Shown in pieces: positions 20,851-32,307 of a stretch of DNA of 64,000 bases. The first letter of the stretch is position 1; the number at the start of each line of letters is the position of its first letter. The notes beneath the pieces are model-generated. The model searched no databases. It was not told the DNA's origin and saw only the letters and a list, made by a program, of their open reading frames with translations. This DNA is from Ochotona curzoniae. Lineage: Eukaryota; Chordata; Mammalia; Lagomorpha; Ochotonidae. Where the stretch lies: contig NW_024467106.1 of the NCBI RefSeq assembly GCF_017591425.1, positions 22,558,501 through 22,622,500 of the forward strand. Direction: 5' to 3'. The translations under genes and the position numbers were made by a program.

Positions 20851-22330
20851 TGAACCAACCCAGGGTGTCCTCTGCTCAGAAAGTGACCCATCCCTTACGA
20901 GTAGTCATGGGGCAGAGCTTCCATACTTTCAAGGTACTTTGTTGGGACTTGGTCTCCAAAGGGAAATGGTAAAAGATCTCTACTCATCTTCAACTGAAAA
21001 TGAAACATTGATCTACCTTTTATGAGCTAGGTAACCACAAAACCCAAAAATTAGAAGTGAGAATATTTAGAGCTAAGCAGATCTCAATTGGAAACCTGCT
21101 ACCCTGATCAGCTCTGTTACTCACACGAAAAGCTATTGAAAAGTGTACAAGCCTCTGTGGAATAATGTGTAAAGAGCTCAGCATATTGGTCACCATACAG
21201 TGAATTCAACATATGGATGGATTCTCTTCTTTGCAGAAGAAATGATGTCAGAATTCCCCATGTTCCTCCCAAGTATGCTTATTCTCTTAACATTTTTTCT
21301 CACTCTCTTTCCTGCCCTCCTCTCTTTGCTCACTCCCCCCTTTTTTCTATCTCCCTCACATTTTCTTTGCCTGTATTCAAACAGGTTCTGTTCAGACTCA
21401 TTCCAACAGAAGGCATGAATTTCTTTGAAACATTGGCTTCCCATCTTTGTCATTGGAAGCTGAGATGGGCACATGGAGCAACATTAAAGCAAGTTGAAAA
21501 GTCTAACCAACTTTGGCTGCAACCTAGCACCAAAGAAAGAAGGGTCTGGTTGCTCTGCGCTGGGGCAGAAGTCAGGGAAGAAGAGAGGCCCCTGACATAA
21601 ATTCTGTGCAGTGTGTTTTTATTACCGCGTAATCCATGCTCGTGCCACTTGTCCGCATACCACTGGTAATGGAAACCTGATGTTCCACTGATCTAGCCTG
21701 CTTTGTGGTTAACTCTTGCAGGACCAGGCATGCACTCAGGCCAAAGGAAATTCTGTTCAGAAGGAAGCTGGGTTTATCATACAGGCAGTCACCACCTCAC
21801 ATGTTGAAGGAAGTCTCTGTAGGGTGCAATTCATGATAAAGACAGGGATATAGCAGGCAAGTACCTTCAGAACCTGTCTGCAGAGCTGCTACTGAAGTGT
21901 CATGTGACATTCGGGTGTATTCATTGCCTTGAACATGAGCTGCTCATGGATTCATGGAGTTGGCTGCTTCCTGCTTGCTTCTTATTCAACCGGATCCAAT
22001 CCAAGTGGTAGAAAGGTCTAAGGCATCTTTTCACAAGGCCAGGTGCAAAATGAATGCACAAGAGGAGGTCATTATACTGCAATACAGTATGTGCAGAGGA
22101 TTTGAGGAAGGGTGTGGGAGCTTCAAGGAGAGAGTTATCCACTGTTCCCGGAGGTGCCAGAAAAGCAGATACTTGATCTTGAAACGCTTGATGACCAAAA
22201 ATATGATTTAAACCCAGGCAAATAAGAAGACAGGTCAAGCAATGCTCTGCAGGAAAAAAAAAAAAACTAATGTGTGCAAAACTGAAGGGTGTTTTCTCAT
22301 GTAGAAAAAGATAGAAATAAAGATGTAATT
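20850..22330. other. Unique non-coding DNA
   Basis: No repeat family recognised. Open frames of 94-127 codons at 21190-21600 overlap on both strands. The longest (21217-21600, +) lacks splice context and protein-like pattern beyond Ser/Phe/Leu enrichment from the T/C-rich stretch at 21290-21370. Confidence 0.45.
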
Positions 22331-22334
22331 AAGG

Positions 22335-22530
22335 GTTAGCCATGGAGTTGCACTGTCTTCAAATCCCAGCCCTCTTGGTAATTGTGAGACCCAGTTTTTT
22401 AACCTCTATGGGTTTGTTTCCTTGGCTGTAAACTGAACACCACAATAATATCTACCTCAGAGCTTGCCCTGAAGAGTAAACAATGAATTGCATAAAATAC
22501 TTAGACCAGTTCTTGGCATTGTAAATGCCG
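22335..22530 (+). mobile_element. MIR SINE, plus orientation
   Basis: Follows the MIR consensus order: AGCCATGGAGTTGCACTGTC, TTCAAATCCCAGCCC, TTTAACCTCTATGGGTTTGT, TTCCTTGGCTGTAAACTGAA, ATATCTACCTCAGAGCTTGC, then TACTTAGACCAGTTCTTGGC. This pan-mammalian tRNA-derived SINE is a fossil. Confidence 0.8.
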
Positions 22531-22604
22531 AGGTAAACGCAGGCTGTCCTTGCTCTCTGGGAACAAAGGACAGTTTGGAGTGGTTGGAGCACATGTTGTT
22601 TCAG

Positions 22605-22725
22605 GACAATAGAAAGGACTGAGCTTAGTCAAGGGCCAGATGGTTAAGGAACTAGATGCTGAACTAGGAATTTGGACTTGATCCTCTGGGTCATGGGAAA
22701 CCACTGAAGGTTAATTCTTTCAAAT
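22605..22725. mobile_element. Ancient L2-like module
   Basis: The CAAGGGCCAGATGGTTAAGG and GGACTTGATCCTCTGGGTCA, then TGGGAAACCACTGAAGG text is related to modules at 17890 and 59340. Old and short. Confidence 0.4.
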
Positions 22726-22729
22726 AACC

Positions 22730-24760
22730 ATCCTTCAATTGGTTTCCCTTATTGAAGCTCCTTTCCAGAAACCTTTGTTTTTTCCCCTAACCTTCTGATC
22801 ATGGGTAGACTGCTCCGATGAGGCCCATCTCCTTCTGTTAAAGACAGGCATTTACCCCGTAGGATTCAGTCCACAGTTACTACACTCCCTGCCACCATCA
22901 GAGGACCTCGTTTTGTCACTTTAGCCTCCAATATCAGCTTACAGACCCTGAACCAAGATTTTCTTTCTTATTACTGTTAATGAATGCCCAGTGTAGAACC
23001 AGGGTGAAAAAGCAATCTGGGTCTCCCCAAAGTTCTAGGCCCTGAAGCAGAATTTGTAAAACAATGTCTCCTTGTCCTACTTGGGCCAAGTTTCCTGGCA
23101 TCCAAACCCATGGAAATTTGCTACGAAGTGGTGATGCAGCCTACAAGTAACGCTGATGGGATTTGAGCAGCAGTTCAGCAATGGAGGCTGTATGTCTGTT
23201 TGTGGGGTTATCAGAGTAATGGATGCTGGCATTCTGCTCGCACCATCTTTACAAATGTCACTTTCACTTTATTGTACATTAACCCCAATCGCTTCACAAG
23301 CTCCAAAATAAAACTTCTTTGCAAACAACCAAAGCCCAGCTACTGCGCTGTTGAAAATACCTTATCGTGAAAATATGGAAGCATTACTTAAATCTGTAAT
23401 CAGAGAGAATATTTGAACTCATCTCAAATTTCCTGTTTCTAATTAGAAGATATCAAACTTTTTTCATCCAAGTGAGAAATTGATACTTCCCATTCCCAAA
23501 TTCCCAAGACCCACCTGATTTCTAAATATTACAACCCTATTGGTCTTGTGAGGCCATTTGTACCCATTACTCTGATTTATCAATGGGGCTCACCCTATCA
23601 GTTTCTGAAAGATTAATTCGCTAATTGTAAAAAAAATCAATCAGTGATTAGCAGGTAAACTCCCATATTCCCATTTGGTATGCATGAATTTAATGCACTT
23701 CTTTATCCGCTCTTGATCAATGTTTTCATTATAAGGAGAGAACACTTGTCCATGTTCCTGCCAATAATCTGCAGGTTGGGTTTCATTTCCTTCTAAAAGA
23801 GCAACCCCTAACAGTGGGCATTTAAATTGATAGAGCGCTGCTGCTTTACTGCACAGCCCATCTATCACAGCAATTTGTACAAATGCCACTCTAGTATCCA
23901 GGCCTATGTATCATGTATTTTGAAATTGCACAGTTCCTGAGGCCTTTGTAAAGCAAACCTTTCATGAATAAATCAGGAAATACCCTGATGCATGCTTTAT
24001 GTAGGGGAAGATATTCTATTTAGGTCACACAGGGAAGTTCTGCCAAGTTTGCTAAAATGAACAAATCCCCTGAGAACAGTCTACCTCTACACATTCTGAA
24101 ATGCAAGCAAGTATCTCCCAGGTCCCTGCGGCTGTACACTGCAGACACCGAGGGCTCCAGGTCTATAAAGTATTTGTCTGATCACCTGAGGCTCCCAAGG
24201 CTTTCAAGTCAGGAGTCAGGCAATGGATTTTGCTGGTCCAAGGGAAGAATTTTGCAAATGCAAAATGTGTCCACTTGTGGAGCCTGGGGCAGTAGTACTT
24301 CTGCAAGCAGAGGAGGAAGGAACAAGAAAAATTATAGTGAGTCTGTTGTCTCAGCCTGTATTTTGAATCCACTTAAGAAAGTTTTGAGTCCGAAGCATTG
24401 CAATTGACTCCTTTGAGTCCCTCCAAGAACACAGGATGTGGCCGAGTGCACCCTCCCCTTAAGCAATGGAAATTCTCCTGATAAGAATAAGGATTTCCAG
24501 ATTTCCAGCCAACCTCGAATTAGAGAGGGTTATCTGGGGTAGAAGAATGCAGAACAAAATGCTGAATGATTCCCTTTCTTTAAACAAGGGCAGACAGGCC
24601 CAGCCCCCCTTTGCCCAGAAAAAGCTGCGTCCGATTAGAGGACCTGGCTTGAAGAAACAGATGGAGCCATTTTCTTGGATACCAGGTGGTCCAAGCCTGA
24701 AGAAGTCAAGGCATCACCTAGCTAGTGAGCAGGACACTGGACACAGACTAAGATGATAGA
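22730..24760. other. Repeat-free unique DNA; possible conserved non-coding element
   Basis: About 2 kb with no recognisable interspersed repeat, unusual in this window. The middle (about 23080-23960) is rich in homeodomain-like TAAT cores, for example two within 23612-23627. It also has a PBX/HOX- or CUX-like TTATCAATGG at 23576-23585 and a forkhead-like TTTGCAAACAACC at 23318-23330. This is suggestive of an enhancer or ultraconserved-type element but conservation cannot be seen in one genome. Confidence 0.35.
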
Positions 24761-26190
24761 ACTTTGTTTGGATCAGGCACTGGGTGTTGTGTTGTTGCAT
24801 CCAAAATTGGTCTTAGGCAGTGTAACTGGCAGTGCCAACCAACCATTCAGGAACCAACTCCTTCTAGCAAAAGTTAAAGAGAAATGAGCTCAAAACCAAA
24901 ACTTTTAAGCAGCTGATATTATTGCTAGGAGCATATCAGCCTAGACTCTGATGCTTTGGTAAGTCAAAAATAACCCAAAGCTTATGTGTGAACATAGGAT
25001 CTGAACAAAGACACTGTGCTCTTATTGATGTCCCTAACCTTAGAAGGAACCGATTCCGCGGCTTTGCCCTTTGACTATATTGAATATACGAGTGTAAAGA
25101 TCATATTCTCTTCCTTTCTTTCTATGTCCAGCACTCTCTTCCAAACATCTGTCTTTGGTTGAAGCTTTTTTCCTTAGATTCATGAATGCCCAGTTTTAGA
25201 ACATTGAATTATTTTAAGGACATTCTTTCAAGGTCTCATTTGCTGCCTTCACATTTTTTTTTTTTATCAAGCGGCTGCTGAGGTGAACATTTTACTTAGA
25301 GTTGGTCAAAGTCATTTACAACTTTATTTCTTGAAATAATTTTCTCAAAGTGTCAGTGATGCTCATATGCTTTGGGATACTGCTTTCATCTTCTTATGCC
25401 ACGCACACAATTCAGAAGTATGAGTGTAACTTTCTGCCTAATATCCTAAGTGACCCCAGACAAGTTTCTTAATTCATAAAAGGGTTGGCCAAAATATATA
25501 TACTCTCCTGAGTGTAGAAAGAAGGACCAATTGGGAGAATTTATGTTGAATCATGGCATGAACTATACATTGCTATACAAATGGGAAATCATTTTACTGA
25601 AGATTTTTCAAATACTGTGTCTGGCTTTTCCTTTTATCTCCTGGCTCTGGCATATAGTAGCAATCAATAAAAGGGTGTAGCTTGTTTGTGTCATGTAAAT
25701 GGGAGTCTGAGCCTGGGAACCAATTCTCCAAGAAGGAAGAAAGAAGAAAGGGTTGGAAAGAAGATGCACCTTTTTATTGCATAAAAGCATTCAAGTTCAA
25801 ATGAAAAAATTCAGAAATTGTATGAGAAAAAAATTAAAGTATTCCTTATTTGCAACCTGTTATCATTTGCTACCATGAACAGAGCATTAGACTGAGCCCA
25901 TCCCCCCCTCTATCTCTCTCTCCCCTCTCATATCTCTGTCTCTCTTCTACCTGCTTCTTCCCTCTGATTTGTACACACACACACACACTCATGTATCTTC
26001 AAAGCTCAATAATGTCTCTAGCTGCTGACTATAGCTCAGGACTAGAAATATATTTTCTCAGCAGGTAAAGGAATAGGAGATTAGCTCTTGGGAAAATCTA
26101 TTAGTTCTTTAATTAATAGAGATCTGGAAAATGTAAGCAAGGGCCTATGAAATTCGGTTCTCTCTTCTTTCAATTTTTTAAGGTAATAGA
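24760..26190. other. Unique non-coding DNA with a short L2/MIR tail and CT/CA-rich patch
   Basis: A TGGCATATAGTAGCAATCAA segment at about 25647 is an L2/MIR-type tail. The 25895-25990 patch is CT-rich ending in a short (CA)n (about 25973-25987). No gene signal otherwise. Confidence 0.45.
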
Positions 26191-26194
26191 AATA

Positions 26195-26330
26195 ATAATA
26201 GCTAATATTTTTTGTGCTTACTATATATCAAGCATTGTTCTAAACGCTTTATACATTATCAACATATTTCGTCCTCCTGGCCATCCTATATTATAGATGC
26301 TATAATCCCTCATAATTCAATTCCATAGTC
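26195..26330 (-). mobile_element. MIR SINE, minus orientation
   Basis: GCTAATATTTTTTGTGCTTA, CTATATATCAAGCATTGTTC, TAAACGCTTTATACATTATC follow the antisense MIR/MIRb consensus closely. Confidence 0.8.
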
Positions 26331-26650
26331 TGAAAAGCTCTACAAATAACAATTTTTGGCAAATGTTGGCAATTAACGTAAAGTTAATGAGTTTGATTAT
26401 AGGCACTAGACAGAGTCCCAGGACCTTCTGAGGAATTTAGATATCAGATGGCATACACACTTCACTCACTCACTACCTTTGTGCAGTTTGAAGACATACT
26501 TATTCTAAAACATTCCAACCAAAGAGTCCAAGCCTGTGATTCGGAACATATATCAAAACCTTCAGATTACACATGAAGAAGTTGAATCTGGTCTTTCAGG
26601 CACTAAGAAACTTGTATGAGCTAGGTCAGCATTCTACTCAAGCTGATTTT

Positions 26651-26957
26651 ATTTTACTTTTTAAAAAAGATTTATTTATTTTTATTGGGAAGTCAGATAT
26701 ACAGAGAGTAGGAGAGACAGAGGAAGATCTTCCACCCCATGATTCACTCCCCAAGCAGCGATAACGGCTGGAGCTGAACCAATCTGGAGCCAGGAGATAG
26801 GAGCCTCTTCTGGGTCTCCCATTCTGGTGCAGGGTCCCAAACCTACAAATAGGGAACTGGATGAGAAGCGGGGCTGCCCGGATTAGAACTGGCACCCACA
26901 TGGGATCCCAGGTGTGCAAGGCGAGGACCTTAACCACTATGCTCTCACGCCAGGCCC
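26651..26957 (-). mobile_element. CSINE, minus strand, with internal deletion
   Basis: AAAGATTTATTTATTTTTAT tail, GATCTTCCACCCCATGATTC, GAGCCTCTTCTGGGTCTCCC, GGATTAGAACTGGCACCCAC and head ACGCCAGGCCC give a clear CSINE. The usual 'ctttgggccgtcctcgactgctttcccaggcc' segment between GGGTCCCAAA and the GGGAACTGGA part is missing, a deletion of about 30-35 bases. The 14-base duplication CTCAAGCTGATTTT (26637-26650) / CTCAGGCTGATTTT (26958-26971) has one mismatch. Confidence 0.92.
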
Positions 26958-27049
26958 CTCAGGCTGATTTTTGAGTCTACATTGAATTTCTTCACATTTG
27001 GGTAGCACTTAAAACCATGCGGTTCTTTTCAGCAACAGTGGATTTACAA

Positions 27050-27200
27050 GTTCTGCTTAGATTTTATGCTCAAGGGAAGTGAGATTTTGGGAAGGAATAT
27101 GGTTTGCCTATGATTTCTACAGCCCTCATACAGCAGAATTAGGACTCCAGCACAAATCTGCTTCTTCTAATCCCATTTGACCCCAGATACTCTGCGGCTG
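27050..27200 (-). mobile_element. Probable MIR fragment, minus orientation
   Basis: GTTTGCCTATGATTTCTACA, then CAGAATTAGGACTCCAGCAC and AAATCTGCTTCTTCTAATCC match the antisense MIR middle ('ttgcccaaggtcacacagc ... gctggaattcaaacccaggtctgtctgactcc'). Strongly diverged. Confidence 0.5.
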
Positions 27201-28950
27201 TCCTTGGTTCACCTAGAGAGACACCATGTGACTTCACCGTACAGTATTATTTTTTAACTTGTACCAGCATGGGTATTCAGGCTGTTCAGACATTATCCTA
27301 ACAAGCTATCAATGATCAGAATCAAATGTAAGCAGAGTGAAAAGTTGCAATTGTTAAATTAACTGATCTACACAAGGGAATTTCTAGCCAAAATCTCAGG
27401 TGAGTTAGCATTTCTTTTACCAGTCCCTCCAGAAACCCAGGAAGAGTTAAAAATTAAATCTAACCTACCTCTTACTAGACCAAAATAATCAGAAAAATGA
27501 GAATAGCATTTGAATATAGAAAGACCTCAGTCTGGCTTCGTAGCTTTAGACAAGTCGTGACTTCTCTCAGATCATATGCATCTGCCCAACCAACAATATG
27601 TGTTTTGTGAATCCAGAAACAATTGCACGTAATGGGGTGCAAAGATACGCCAGACATAAATATAATAAAACACAACACTGAGAACTAAAGTCACATGAAA
27701 ATTAGCTTGTGCTCTGGACTCAGCTGGCTGTAGAATTATGTAGCTGGACAGTGTAATTGACCAAAGAATATGGTCCTGCTTCTCTGTAATTGGGTCAGAC
27801 ACATGGAGAATAATGCTACCACTTCTTAGTTTCATGTTCTATGACATATAAAGGTGATACTGTGTTGTGGGCTGAGGAGTTGATTAGCATTTGTTAAGCA
27901 AATCCATGATAGAGAGTATAGCTTGACATTCTATTGTCCACCCTAATAATAAGCCTTACCTGGGTTATGCTGTTTCCTAAGGGTGACTTGCTCCACTCAG
28001 ATAAGACAGAGTCAATGATCACCAACAGGAGGTTTGGGCATCACAGTCCAGTTCTTCTCAAAGGTTTTTGCTATAAACACATACTCGGTCCTGGCTTGTG
28101 ATTTGGGCTTTGTCTCTATCCTAGGTAATACTCCTGATAGTCAGTAAGGGAGACTGTGTCTTTGGTTTTGACCTCTCTATGCTGCTTGTTTGATGTGCCT
28201 TTTCTTCATTCATTTCTGTCTTTTCAGGATAATGTTCAGCACACGCCAGTTCTAGGTTGTAGAACTCAACCTGACTGACTGAGGTCCCTGAACCCAAGTC
28301 TAAGCTTGTCCATACATCTCCAGCAAGACAGAACTGTATTTTCCCTTTTCTCCTCTCCTTTTCCTTAAGCAGGTAAGGGTCTGAGACCCTGAGTGCGCCT
28401 CTATTCCTTGATGGGATTCTGGAAAGGGATTGAGACAGACCCATAAGTTCTGCTGTTCTGTGGAATGTTTAAGACCCCTACCACTCTGAGACTCCAGTAG
28501 TTACGAGCCCATTGTGGGAAGCATTGAGAAGGTTTGAGTAAGACAGTGATGTCAGGAGGTAAAGGTAGAGAACATGCCTTTTTCCCTCCTGGGTTTCCAT
28601 AACCGATACATGTCCACCTCATACTAACCATGTCAAACACTGGTCTTTCACATACATGTCTTTCCTTTCTCTGGGCTTTAAGGATCTTTGCAGACCTCTA
28701 CAACTCCTCCATCTCACTTGTGTCTAATTTCCCAGCAACTGAGCCTTTCAAACATTACGAGTGCAGATCTGTGACATATCAGATGGACTCATTTCAGGTA
28801 CCTAGACTAGTACAGAAGGTTGCAGAATTCTCTCCTTAGAGCACTTCCATGAAGTTTGGAGATATTGAATGGTGCTTAACTATGGGCAAGATAATACTGG
28901 AGTGCATGAAATACATTAGGATCCAAAATTCCACTTCCACTGTAGTGTCA
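27200..28950. other. Mostly unique non-coding DNA
   Basis: A weak MIR-like stretch is possible at 27505-27575. No coding exon: open frames at 27475-27835 and 28121-28640 (minus) are short and have no start or splice support. Confidence 0.45.
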
Positions 28951-28954
28951 CCTA

Positions 28955-29130
28955 AAATCATGTATTCTCATCTTTTGCTGCACATAGAATCCTCTGGGAC
29001 TTTGAAAAACAATGACTTGGCTCTGTTTGAAGTTAATTGAGTTTAAATCTAATGCTTGGGTCTGGCAACTGCTATTTATAAAAGTCTTCCAAATTATACT
29101 TTTGTTCAGTCACAACTGAAAATAACTACT
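28955..29130. mobile_element. MER5A-like hAT DNA transposon remnant
   Basis: TCTCATCTTTTGCTGCACAT, AGAATCCTCTGGGACTTTGA, AAAACAATGACTTGGCTCTG and TGCTTGGGTCTGGCAACTGC follow the MER5A consensus from its first terminal repeat into the centre. Confidence 0.7.
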
Positions 29131-29134
29131 GTCT

Positions 29135-29290
29135 AAGTAATGGTTAAGCACTGGGGTTATGTTTGAAACCATATTACATTACTACCAGTTTCATAGCCTC
29201 AATTTTTTTTTATCTCAAAAATGGGTATAATCGCAACTTCCTCTAGAGTTTTTGAAGATTGCTTATGACAAGCCTTTGTGCACTAGTGTT
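29135..29290 (+). mobile_element. MIR SINE, plus orientation
   Basis: AATGGTTAAGCACTGGGGTT, then CAGTTTCATAGCCTCAATTT, TCTCAAAAATGGGTATAATC and TAGAGTTTTTGAAGATTGC match the MIR order, diverged. Confidence 0.6.
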
Positions 29291-29457
29291 TAATTTTACT
29301 TTTTAAAACATCTTAATTCTTGGCAATAGAATGATGGGCTTTATACCATTATCTAGTCCTACAATGTCAGGATATGCTTAAATAACAGAATGACAGACTT
29401 GTCACTGTTGTTGAAGAACTATACTATTGCTATAATATAGGGAAAAACAGGGTGATT

Positions 29458-29482
29458 GGGGGAGGGGGAGGGTGGAAGGGGA
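29458..29482 (+). repeat. G-quadruplex-type G-run cluster
   Basis: Four G-runs (5, 5, 3 and 4 Gs) separated by 1, 1 and 5 bases satisfy the usual G3+N1-7 pattern. Confidence 0.7.
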
Positions 29483-29532
29483 AGATCTTTTTTTTTAATT
29501 TAAAAAAGAATGTGCACAAAAAGAAAAAAAAA

Positions 29533-29825
29533 TGATCTATTTGAAAGGCAGAGCAAAGGAGAGGTATACGCACACACACACGGGGAGCAGTAGACAAGTT
29601 TCCATTAGCTAGTCTACTCTAAATGTTTGCAATAGCCAAGGTTAAGCTGGGTTGAAACCACGAACTCCATCCTGATTGCACATGGGTGACAGAGGCACAA
29701 AAAGATGATCCATTTCCATTGCCTTCCAGGAATATTAGTAGGAAGCTTGGATCAGAAGCAGTGCCGGCAGAACTCCAACTGGCAATACAAGCAGTAACAC
29801 AGACCCACTGCAGCACAAGGCCCAG
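29533..29825 (-). mobile_element. Old CSINE, minus strand
   Basis: ATGATCTATTTGAAAGGCAG tail side, AAATGTTTGCAATAGCCAAG, CTGGGTTGAAACCACGAACT, CACATGGGTGACAGAGGC, AGTGCCGGCAGAACTCCAAC follow the antisense order of an old CSINE, with most CpGs gone. The head end near 29825 is poorly kept. Confidence 0.7.
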
Positions 29826-30065
29826 TGCAGCATCTCTGTGTTTCACTGTTGTCTTCTTTCAAGGCTTTGGGTGCGTAGGTAGCTAAAGTGCATTCCACTT
29901 TTTTAATTAATCATGATTTATTTCATGATTAAAAACAGTTAAGAATTATAAAGTGTGGAGTACAGGCAGCATTTGGTAAAAGAAATTGTATGTATTCAAT
30001 ACCTTTTGCATTTGGATATTTTTGTACATTTTCTTACTTTAAACATTTCCTTGCTTGTTCCATGA

Positions 30066-30205
30066 TGAAATTATTACTATTGTTCAAAATTACAGCTGAA
30101 TAAATCAAGGCTCAGAGGGGTTATCCCTAAAGTATCAATGTGGGAGATGCAAGATTTGAACTCAGGTCCTACTGCTTTCAGGGTTGTGCTGAGCCCATTT
30201 TTATT
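30066..30205 (-). mobile_element. MIR SINE fragment, minus orientation
   Basis: AATTACAGCTGAATAAATCA, GGCTCAGAGGGGTTATCCCT, AGATTTGAACTCAGGTCC and TACTGCTTTCAGGGTTGTGC are antisense MIR text. Confidence 0.65.
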
Positions 30206-30765
30206 ATTATTAATAAGTACCTGGTATGTTCTCCCACATATGAGCTGTAATTTTTCACTTCTCATGAGATTTACAGGTAAGAAGAAGGCTAAGCTGTGGT
30301 GAGTGCAGAAAAATCAGAGAAGGCTTTCCAAAAGAAGTGAAAACCCAACTGGACCACAGGAAATAAAAGAATTTTACCAAGTAGGTAATGAATAGGTAAG
30401 GACACTTCAGACAGGAGAAACCTACAGGGACTCAATCAAAAGAACAGTGGTATGCGCTGATGAGTTGGGGCGGATGTGTCTTGTCCACTTGGCTACACTG
30501 ACTTTAATCCTAACTTCTTGTATCACTGCTTTTAGTGAGATTTCTTTGCTCTGAAGGAGGATTGCTGGAAGGAATGGAAAATGGCTTGGGTGACATTCTC
30601 CTATCCAACTGTCTTATGATCAGTGCAAATCTCTTATGCATTCTAAGATACTGTACTCTTGATGGTCATGGGAGTTTTACACATTAATCAAACGCCAAAT
30701 GTGCAACAACGAGATCCTAGCACAGGCAAGGGTGCTTGTTTCTCCCCTGCATTTCAGACACAGCA
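30205..30765. other. Non-coding DNA, no feature recognised
   Basis: Unique-looking, possibly with old L2-type traces near 30290-30400 (AAGTGAAAACCCAACTGGAC). No gene signal. Confidence 0.45.
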
Positions 30766-30766
30766 A

Positions 30767-30768
30767 GT

Positions 30769-30823
<55 letters not shown>
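30767..30823. repeat. (GT)n microsatellite, about 28 units
   Basis: A GT tract with one early GTAT interruption, then uninterrupted to 30823. Likely length-polymorphic. Cys-Val and Thr-His open frames here are artefacts. Confidence 0.97.
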
Positions 30824-30825
<2 letters not shown>

Positions 30826-30925
30826 TATATGCATATGCGAAACACACACGTAACAGGAAGAGACTGAATGAATGATTCTGGTGGGTGTAGCTCTTGCTGC
30901 TCAAACACTATTGAGGAGTCTCAGC

Positions 30926-30961
30926 GCTCTCTCTCTCTCTCTCTTTTTTTTTTTTTTTTTT
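30926..30961. repeat. (CT)n followed by poly-T
   Basis: A CT run of about 17 bases passes directly into about 18 T's. This could be the tail of a decayed antisense retroposon, but no SINE body follows. Confidence 0.85.
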
Positions 30962-31920
30962 GCTAACTAGACTCCAGATCCCATCTGCTCCTTGCAAAGC
31001 AGCAGGGTCATTGCCAATTTTCCTTTCATCATCCACGTCTGTGGCTGAGCTGTCTGTAGTGGCAGAAATGAATATTCTCCACAGCTCTCAGCTCTGAGGT
31101 GGCCACTTCCAGCCTGCCTACAAAACGCAAGTGCACTACATTACAGCCAAGCAGAATTGGCACTACTGTGTCTGTGTCCTGTGCATGGCAAGGCCACAGG
31201 AGGAGAGATCCTCCTTTGGAGGAAGCTGATCCACCACCCAAGGTCTGCTTGAGCCTGCTGAGAACTGCAGCTCAAAGGGAGTGGGGGGAGCCTAATATAT
31301 GTAATATGAACTCTGTGGTTTTCCTCTGGTGTTTGGCTTAGCTGGGGCTGTTATATTTCAAGTCTCCAGCTCTACAGAAACAAAAAGACCATGTGTGTTA
31401 ACCATGCTGCCCCAGAGATTAGATCAAAATTCTGATTGGAAAATGAGGTTAATCATGGGTTCATCACACTGTGACCCATGCAGGCAGGACTGCAGCCCAA
31501 TGAGGTTGCTGTGGTACAAAGGCCAAGTTCAGAGGAAACCTCATTGTCTTCTTTCTGGAGCTTGGGTTGCTTGGATTCCAAGGGGGAGGGGGCTCCAAAC
31601 TGCAGCCTGATGCTTTCAAAGGATGGGGGTGGGGAATGTTGTAGGAAGTGAATTTATAAACTCTTTCCCTATAGAACTTACCCCCGGTCAGTCAAATTTA
31701 GGTGTGGGTTGGAAAAAGGAGCTCTCAGCAATTTTGCTTGCGGACTTATTGTTGAAGGAAAAAAAATACCTGGAGTTTCTTCTTCAACTGAAAGGCTCCA
31801 TTGCCATCGGAAGAATACAAAGAAACACAACTTTACAAGGCAGAATTAAGAGGCTTCCATCAGGGAGCAGGGAAGAAAAACTCTCCAAGGGGCAGAGCAG
31901 CTTTTGGACTAGAAGTTAAG
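30962..31920. other. Repeat-poor, relatively GC-rich block
   Basis: Bases are visibly more balanced than the surroundings and I recognise no interspersed repeat. Open frames of 70-98 codons occur on both strands but no consistent exon with splice sites emerges. It could hold regulatory DNA; nothing in the single sequence proves it. Confidence 0.4.
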
Positions 31921-32044
31921 CTGTTTCTAGAGAGGCTCACGTTGCACTCCCAAGCACTGGCACCTGATCCAGGTGCTGTTCCCCAGTACCAGCAGCCTGC
32001 AATGCAGACACTGAGCTTCTGACTGATTCATACCCTGGGATGTA

Positions 32045-32240
32045 ACAGATCATGATGCAGTAGTTGGCTCCCTGAAACCCACACAAGGCATCTGGGTTGA
32101 GTTCCCGACTCACAGCTTGGGTATCAATCCAACGCTCTGCTATCGTAAACTTTTAGGGAGTGAACCAGTGGATCGGAGTTCTCGTTACCTTTCCGTCCCT
32201 GTGTCTCAAAGAAATCAATATTTAAAAAACAAAGTATTCT
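32045..32240 (+). mobile_element. Old CSINE fragment, 5'-truncated
   Basis: AGTAGTTGGCTCCCTGAAAC, CCACACAAGGCATCTGGGTT, GAGTTCCCGACTCACAGC, TTTTAGGGAGTGAACCAGTG and the TTTAAAAAAC tail match the 3' two-thirds of a CSINE. The tRNA-like head is missing. Confidence 0.65.
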
Positions 32241-32307
32241 CTAAACTCCTCTCATAATAGAAATGCTAATAAACCCACCCCATTCCACAGGAACTCCTGC
32301 ATGTCGG

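Noticed and set aside
21217..21600. 127-codon open frame on the + strand
   Set aside because: Its first half is a T/C-rich stretch, and frames on the other strand overlap it; no family pattern or splice support.
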